Of a stretch of 8,447 bases of DNA, positions 6,076-8,447 are shown one piece after another. The notes under the pieces are model-generated. The model was not told where the DNA came from and made no database searches. It worked only from the letters and a program-made list of their open reading frames with translations. How positions within the stretch are numbered: the stretch's first letter is position 1; every line of letters starts with the position of its first letter. The position numbers and the translations under genes were made by a program. The DNA comes from Bacillota bacterium (GTDB lineage Bacteria > Bacillota > Clostridia > Lachnospirales > Cellulosilyticaceae): the NCBI GenBank assembly GCA_023412455.1, contig JAEYNQ010000202.1:1-8447 (forward strand), in the 5' to 3' direction.

Positions 6076-6146
6076 AGTAGCCTTGAGGGCAAAGTATTTA
6101 CTTTAATACCTTGAAGCCATATAGAAGTCTAAAGGTGGTTTTTGGG

Positions 6147-6401
6147 TTAAGTGATTTGATCTGTCAGTTGACTTAAAGGCTTTGTCTCTGTCTTAGGGAG
6201 GTAAGGGCTGGAAGTTAAAGAGGCTTCTAAAAGTTCATCCAGGGAAGAAGCAATGGGAACAGTATATTTTTGAGCAAAACGCATGATTTCTTTTTCAAAG
6301 GGGTCAGAAGGAGAAGGACAGATTTCCTTTACTGTTTCTTCAAGACTTGTGGTAAGCTCTTTTAAAGTATGGGATAAGTTAAGTTGAATTTTTCTAGTCA
6401 T
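6147..6401 (-). CDS. Hypothetical protein, 84 residues
   Basis: I do not recognise this small gene. It is supported mainly by a strong ribosome site (AGAGGAG, 6409-6415, 7 nt before the ATG at 6399-6401) and its fit between a terminator on each side. The protein looks soluble, with a helical N-terminal half (HTLKELTTSLEETVKEI, about 11-27), a Pro/Ser turn (PSPSDPF, 29-35), another helix (35-46) and a Ser/Thr-rich C-terminus. No membrane segment, signal peptide, Cys pair or metal motif is visible. It lies 147 nt downstream of the DEAD-box helicase on the same strand, with a terminator hairpin between them. It may have its own weak promoter or depend on read-through; no clear -35/-10 pair was found. 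Confidence 0.65.
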   Translation of the reverse strand: MTRKIQLNLSHTLKELTTSLEETVKEICPSPSDPFEKEIMRFAQKYTVPIASSLDELLEASLTSSPYLPKTETKPLSQLTDQIT

Positions 6402-6499
6402 ATGTACGCTCCTCTTTTAGTTCATAATCAAGTCATAAAGTGAGTGATAGGAAGTAATGTTACCTTAGTCGTTAAGGAGAAAGTATTAAGATTTAGAAT

Positions 6500-6540
6500 A
6501 AAAGGAGGAGGAGCTATTAGTGGGAGCTGCTCCTCCTTTT
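6500..6540 (-). terminator. Intrinsic terminator of the DEAD-box helicase gene
   Basis: AAAAGGAGGAG (6500-6510) pairs exactly with 6530-6540. After a single G-G mismatch, AGCT (6512-6515) pairs with AGCT (6525-6528) around a 9-nt loop. On the minus strand the stem exits into TTTTATTCT. It begins 8 nt past the helicase stop codon. Confidence 0.8.
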
Positions 6541-6547
6541 ACTTGCA

Positions 6548-7876
6548 TCAGTGCGATTTAGTGGCCTTAAATTTGGAGTTACCTGATTTAGGTGTATTGG
6601 GTTTTGGAGAATATCTCTTTTTATCCTCTGACTTAGCCCTATTTGCTTTAAGGGCATGCCCTTGAGGGGCAGTTCCTTTGGTAGAAGCGCCTTTATTAGT
6701 GGAAAGAGCTTTAGGAATAGTACTCTTTATAGGGGGTGTTCCAGGAATGATTTTACCTTCTTTGAGTTGGACAGGCTTGATTTGAATGCCAAATTCTTTT
6801 TCATAGATGCGAATAGCACCTAATTCCTTAGGCGTGGCTAAACAGATAGAAGTCCCAGAAAGAAGCCCACGAGCGGTACGACCAGCTCGGTGTAAATACT
6901 CATTAGCTGTCAGTGGAAAGTCAAAATGAAAGACATGAGTGATTTCGGGCACATCTAAGCCTCTGGCGGATAAATCCGAGGAAACAAGACATTTTACTTT
7001 GCCTGTGCGAAAGCGAGTAAGGGCAGTCTTACGGTCTTCCTTAGTGGATTTACCTGAGATAGAAGCTGTGGGATGCTGATGGTAGTTGAGTTTTTCAACC
7101 AGTCCTTCACTATCTGTATTTTGACTCACAAAGATGAGGGCCTTCTTAGTCTGGGTAGCAGCTAAAAGCTTGCGAAGGAGGTCAAACTTTTCACGACGGT
7201 CCCCTACCAAATAAAGGTGCTCAATCTGTGGGTTAAGGGAAGTTTTAGGTGCTGTTTTGAGAACGACAGGGTCCTGCATAAGACCATTAGCCATGGCTAG
7301 TGTCTTTTTGCTAATAGAGGCTGAGAAGGTGCAGAGCTGTCGGTCTCTCATGGTAAGACCAATGATTTCTTGAATAGGGCCAGCCTGCTTATTATCTAAT
7401 AAATTGTCAGCCTCATCAATAATAATCGTTTTAAGGGTATGAGGTGCTAGCTTCTTTTTACGCATCAAATCCAGTACACGTCCACAGGAGCCCACTACAA
7501 TATGTGGTTTTTCCTTTAGCTTTTTGATTTGCTTTTCCATATGGACTTCCCCAATGATGGGGGTTGAAGTCATAGGAAAGCCACTATTAGTGGCTAAGAG
7601 GCCAATTTGGGCATGAATTTGCATGACTAATTCATGAGTAGGGGCCAAAATCAAGGCTTGAGTTTCTTTTTTAGAAACATTGATTTTTTGAAAAAGAGGA
7701 AGTAAAAAGGCAAGGGTTTTACCACTTCCAGTATGGGATTCAACAATAAGATCTTTGCCCTCTAAAAAGGCAGGTATAGTAAGGACTTGAATAGCAGTAG
7801 GTACAGTAATGCCTTGCTTTTCTAGTCCAGTAATTAGCCCGTCATTTAATAAAAGTTCTTTGAAAGAAGTACTCAT
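6548..7876 (-). CDS. DEAD-box ATP-dependent RNA helicase with basic C-terminal tail
   Basis: The 442-residue protein has a two-domain helicase core (about 1-375) and a low-complexity basic tail (about 385-442, rich in K, S, T, P, N) likely to bind RNA. Motifs in order: Q motif PTAIQ (26-30), Walker A TGSGKT (49-54), Ia PTHELVMQ (79-86, where PTRELAxQ is usual), Ib SCGR (130-133, where TPGR is usual), II DEAD (154-157), III SAS (185-187, usually SAT), IV ALIFVSQ (246-252), V SARGLD (303-308) and VI HRAGRTAR (329-336). ATPase and helicase activity look intact. Overall layout recalls Bacillus YfmL, which acts in ribosome assembly; that role is only suggested here. The ATG at 7874-7876 has AAGGAG 6 nt upstream. 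A TATAAT (7919 down to 7914) gives a promoter. It is divergent from the DUF4062-like gene and probably transcribed alone. Confidence 0.93.
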   Translation of the reverse strand: MSTSFKELLLNDGLITGLEKQGITVPTAIQVLTIPAFLEGKDLIVESHTGSGKTLAFLLPLFQKINVSKKETQALILAPTHELVMQIHAQIGLLATNSGFPMTSTPIIGEVHMEKQIKKLKEKPHIVVGSCGRVLDLMRKKKLAPHTLKTIIIDEADNLLDNKQAGPIQEIIGLTMRDRQLCTFSASISKKTLAMANGLMQDPVVLKTAPKTSLNPQIEHLYLVGDRREKFDLLRKLLAATQTKKALIFVSQNTDSEGLVEKLNYHQHPTASISGKSTKEDRKTALTRFRTGKVKCLVSSDLSARGLDVPEITHVFHFDFPLTANEYLHRAGRTARGLLSGTSICLATPKELGAIRIYEKEFGIQIKPVQLKEGKIIPGTPPIKSTIPKALSTNKGASTKGTAPQGHALKANRAKSEDKKRYSPKPNTPKSGNSKFKATKSH

Positions 7877-7912
7877 GACATTCTCCTTAAGGTTTATTTT
7901 TTAAGTATAGTT

Positions 7913-7930
7913 CATTATACACGAATAATG
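7913..7930 (-). promoter_or_regulatory. -10 region of the helicase gene within a short palindrome
   Basis: On the minus strand a perfect TATAAT lies at 7919 down to 7914, 37 nt before the ATG; no good -35 is visible. CATTAT (7913-7918) and ATAATG (7925-7930) form an inverted repeat over this -10, a possible operator. Confidence 0.4.
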
Positions 7931-7942
7931 GGCTTTGGTATA

Positions 7943-8090
7943 GGGAAAGACACTTAAAATCTTACAAATTTTGACTGCTAAAAGCACAATAAAGGAAGTG
8001 ACTTAAGGATTTAAAGGAGAGGCTAAGGTAAAGCTAGAATCGGTGAGGGTAAAGGAACAGAGAATAAATTAGAAAATTAAATTGATAGAA
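7943..8090. other. Intergenic stretch with no recognised gene
   Basis: This is the central part of the roughly 300-nt gap between the divergent helicase and DUF4062-like genes. It is purine-rich on the plus strand, with several AAAGGAG-like words that are not followed by an open frame of useful length. I see no RNA gene, riboswitch or terminator. Confidence 0.6.
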
Positions 8091-8116
8091 GTTAATTCAA
8101 AGAAAATAATATAAGA

Positions 8117-8122
8117 TATAAT
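8117..8122 (+). promoter_or_regulatory. Probable -10 box of the DUF4062-like gene
   Basis: A perfect TATAAT lies 52 nt before the ATG at 8175. No well-spaced -35 is visible; TTGATA at 8082-8087 is too far away for this -10. The surroundings are very AT-rich, so confidence is limited. Confidence 0.35.
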
Positions 8123-8174
8123 ATTTTATACAATAATGAAGAAAAACATAGAATAGCTAAAAAGGTGGGAAGGT

Positions 8175-8447
8175 ATGAAAAAAGTATATCAAGTCTTTAT
8201 AGACACACTTAATTTTTCTTGGAATGGAGAACAGAGAAAACTAATTAGAGGGTTTATAGAAAAAGGCTGCTTACCTGTGGGAATGGACACCGTATATGCT
8301 TTAGATGATAAAGAGGAGAGCTGGGTGAAGGAGCAACTGGAAAATAGTGATTACTATCTACTCTTTATAGGAGAGCAAGTAGGTCAAGATCTACTTAAGC
8401 GTATGGAATACATTGACCAAACCTTAAACTATGTAAAAAGTAAAAAC
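8175..8447 (+). CDS. DUF4062-like (TIR-like fold) protein, N-terminal 91 residues (runs off right edge)
   Basis: An open frame runs from ATG 8175 to the window end, 91 codons, preceded by AAAGGTGGG (8161-8169) 5 nt upstream. The order of blocks matches the start of DUF4062: a first strand YQVFIDTLNF (5-14), a helix with EQRKLIRGFIEKGCLPVGM (residues 19-37, corresponding to the family's E-R--(V/I)-x-A-I-x-x-x-G-x-x-P-V-G-M pattern), then WVKEQLENSDYYLLFIGEQVG (50-70, the usual D-Y-Y-L-x-x-I-G-x-x-Y-G block). The usual VSST at the end of strand 1 is IDTL here, so the copy is divergent. The domain is known from the N-terminus of larger proteins, including NTPase-containing conflict or defence proteins, and is regarded as related to TIR/nucleotide-processing folds. 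What follows it here is unseen, so no function can be assigned. Confidence 0.7.
   Translation, partial: MKKVYQVFIDTLNFSWNGEQRKLIRGFIEKGCLPVGMDTVYALDDKEESWVKEQLENSDYYLLFIGEQVGQDLLKRMEYIDQTLNYVKSKN

Noticed and set aside
6444..6665. Plus-strand 73-residue open frame
   Set aside because: It runs through the helicase terminator hairpin and antisense to the helicase C-terminus.
1..8447. CRISPR array, tRNA, rRNA, riboswitch or complete insertion sequence
   Set aside because: I saw no regularly spaced direct repeats, no CCA-ended cloverleaf or TTCGANTC-type arm, no known riboswitch core, and no transposase with terminal inverted repeats. The only mobile-type gene is the partial Rpn nuclease.

Overview
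The window is AT-rich DNA with strong AGGAGG-type ribosome binding sites, sigma-A-like promoters (TTGACA/TATAAT variants) and hairpin-plus-T-run terminators. This points to a low-GC Firmicute. The decayed S-layer-homology (SLH) gene, the Rpn/PD-(D/E)XK transposase-type nuclease, the TIGR00266/AIM24 protein and the helicase style suggest Clostridia, perhaps Lachnospirales. That placement is an impression from sequence style; no phylogenetic marker is present.

Left part (1-960): the 5' end of an Rpn-family nuclease gene runs leftwards off the window from a GTG start at 196. It lies back to back with the wreck of a gene for a cell-surface protein, of which only C-terminal SLH repeats remain (273-876), broken by a stop, a frameshift and an apparent internal deletion. 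A perfect 15-bp inverted repeat (911-958) follows.

Middle (1059-6075): a membrane-anchored GGDEF-EAL cyclic-di-GMP protein (minus) is divergent from an AIM24/TIGR00266 protein (plus), with a recognisable promoter for each between them. A strong bidirectional terminator separates the AIM24 gene from a convergent ArsC/Spx-family thioredoxin-fold gene (minus). A small orphan gene (minus) is followed by a divergent rarD-type EamA transporter (plus), which ends in a 15-bp bidirectional terminator hairpin.

Right part (6147-8447): a small orphan gene (minus) lies downstream of a DEAD-box RNA helicase with a basic tail (minus). Divergent from the helicase, the window ends inside a plus-strand gene whose first 91 codons resemble the start of a DUF4062 (TIR-like) domain.

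Most genes look like independent, singly transcribed housekeeping or accessory units, and no multi-gene operon is evident. I do not see a complete new multi-gene system. The places most worth following are the truncated DUF4062-like gene at the right edge, the Rpn nuclease/SLH pseudogene junction at the left, and several palindromes placed at promoters.
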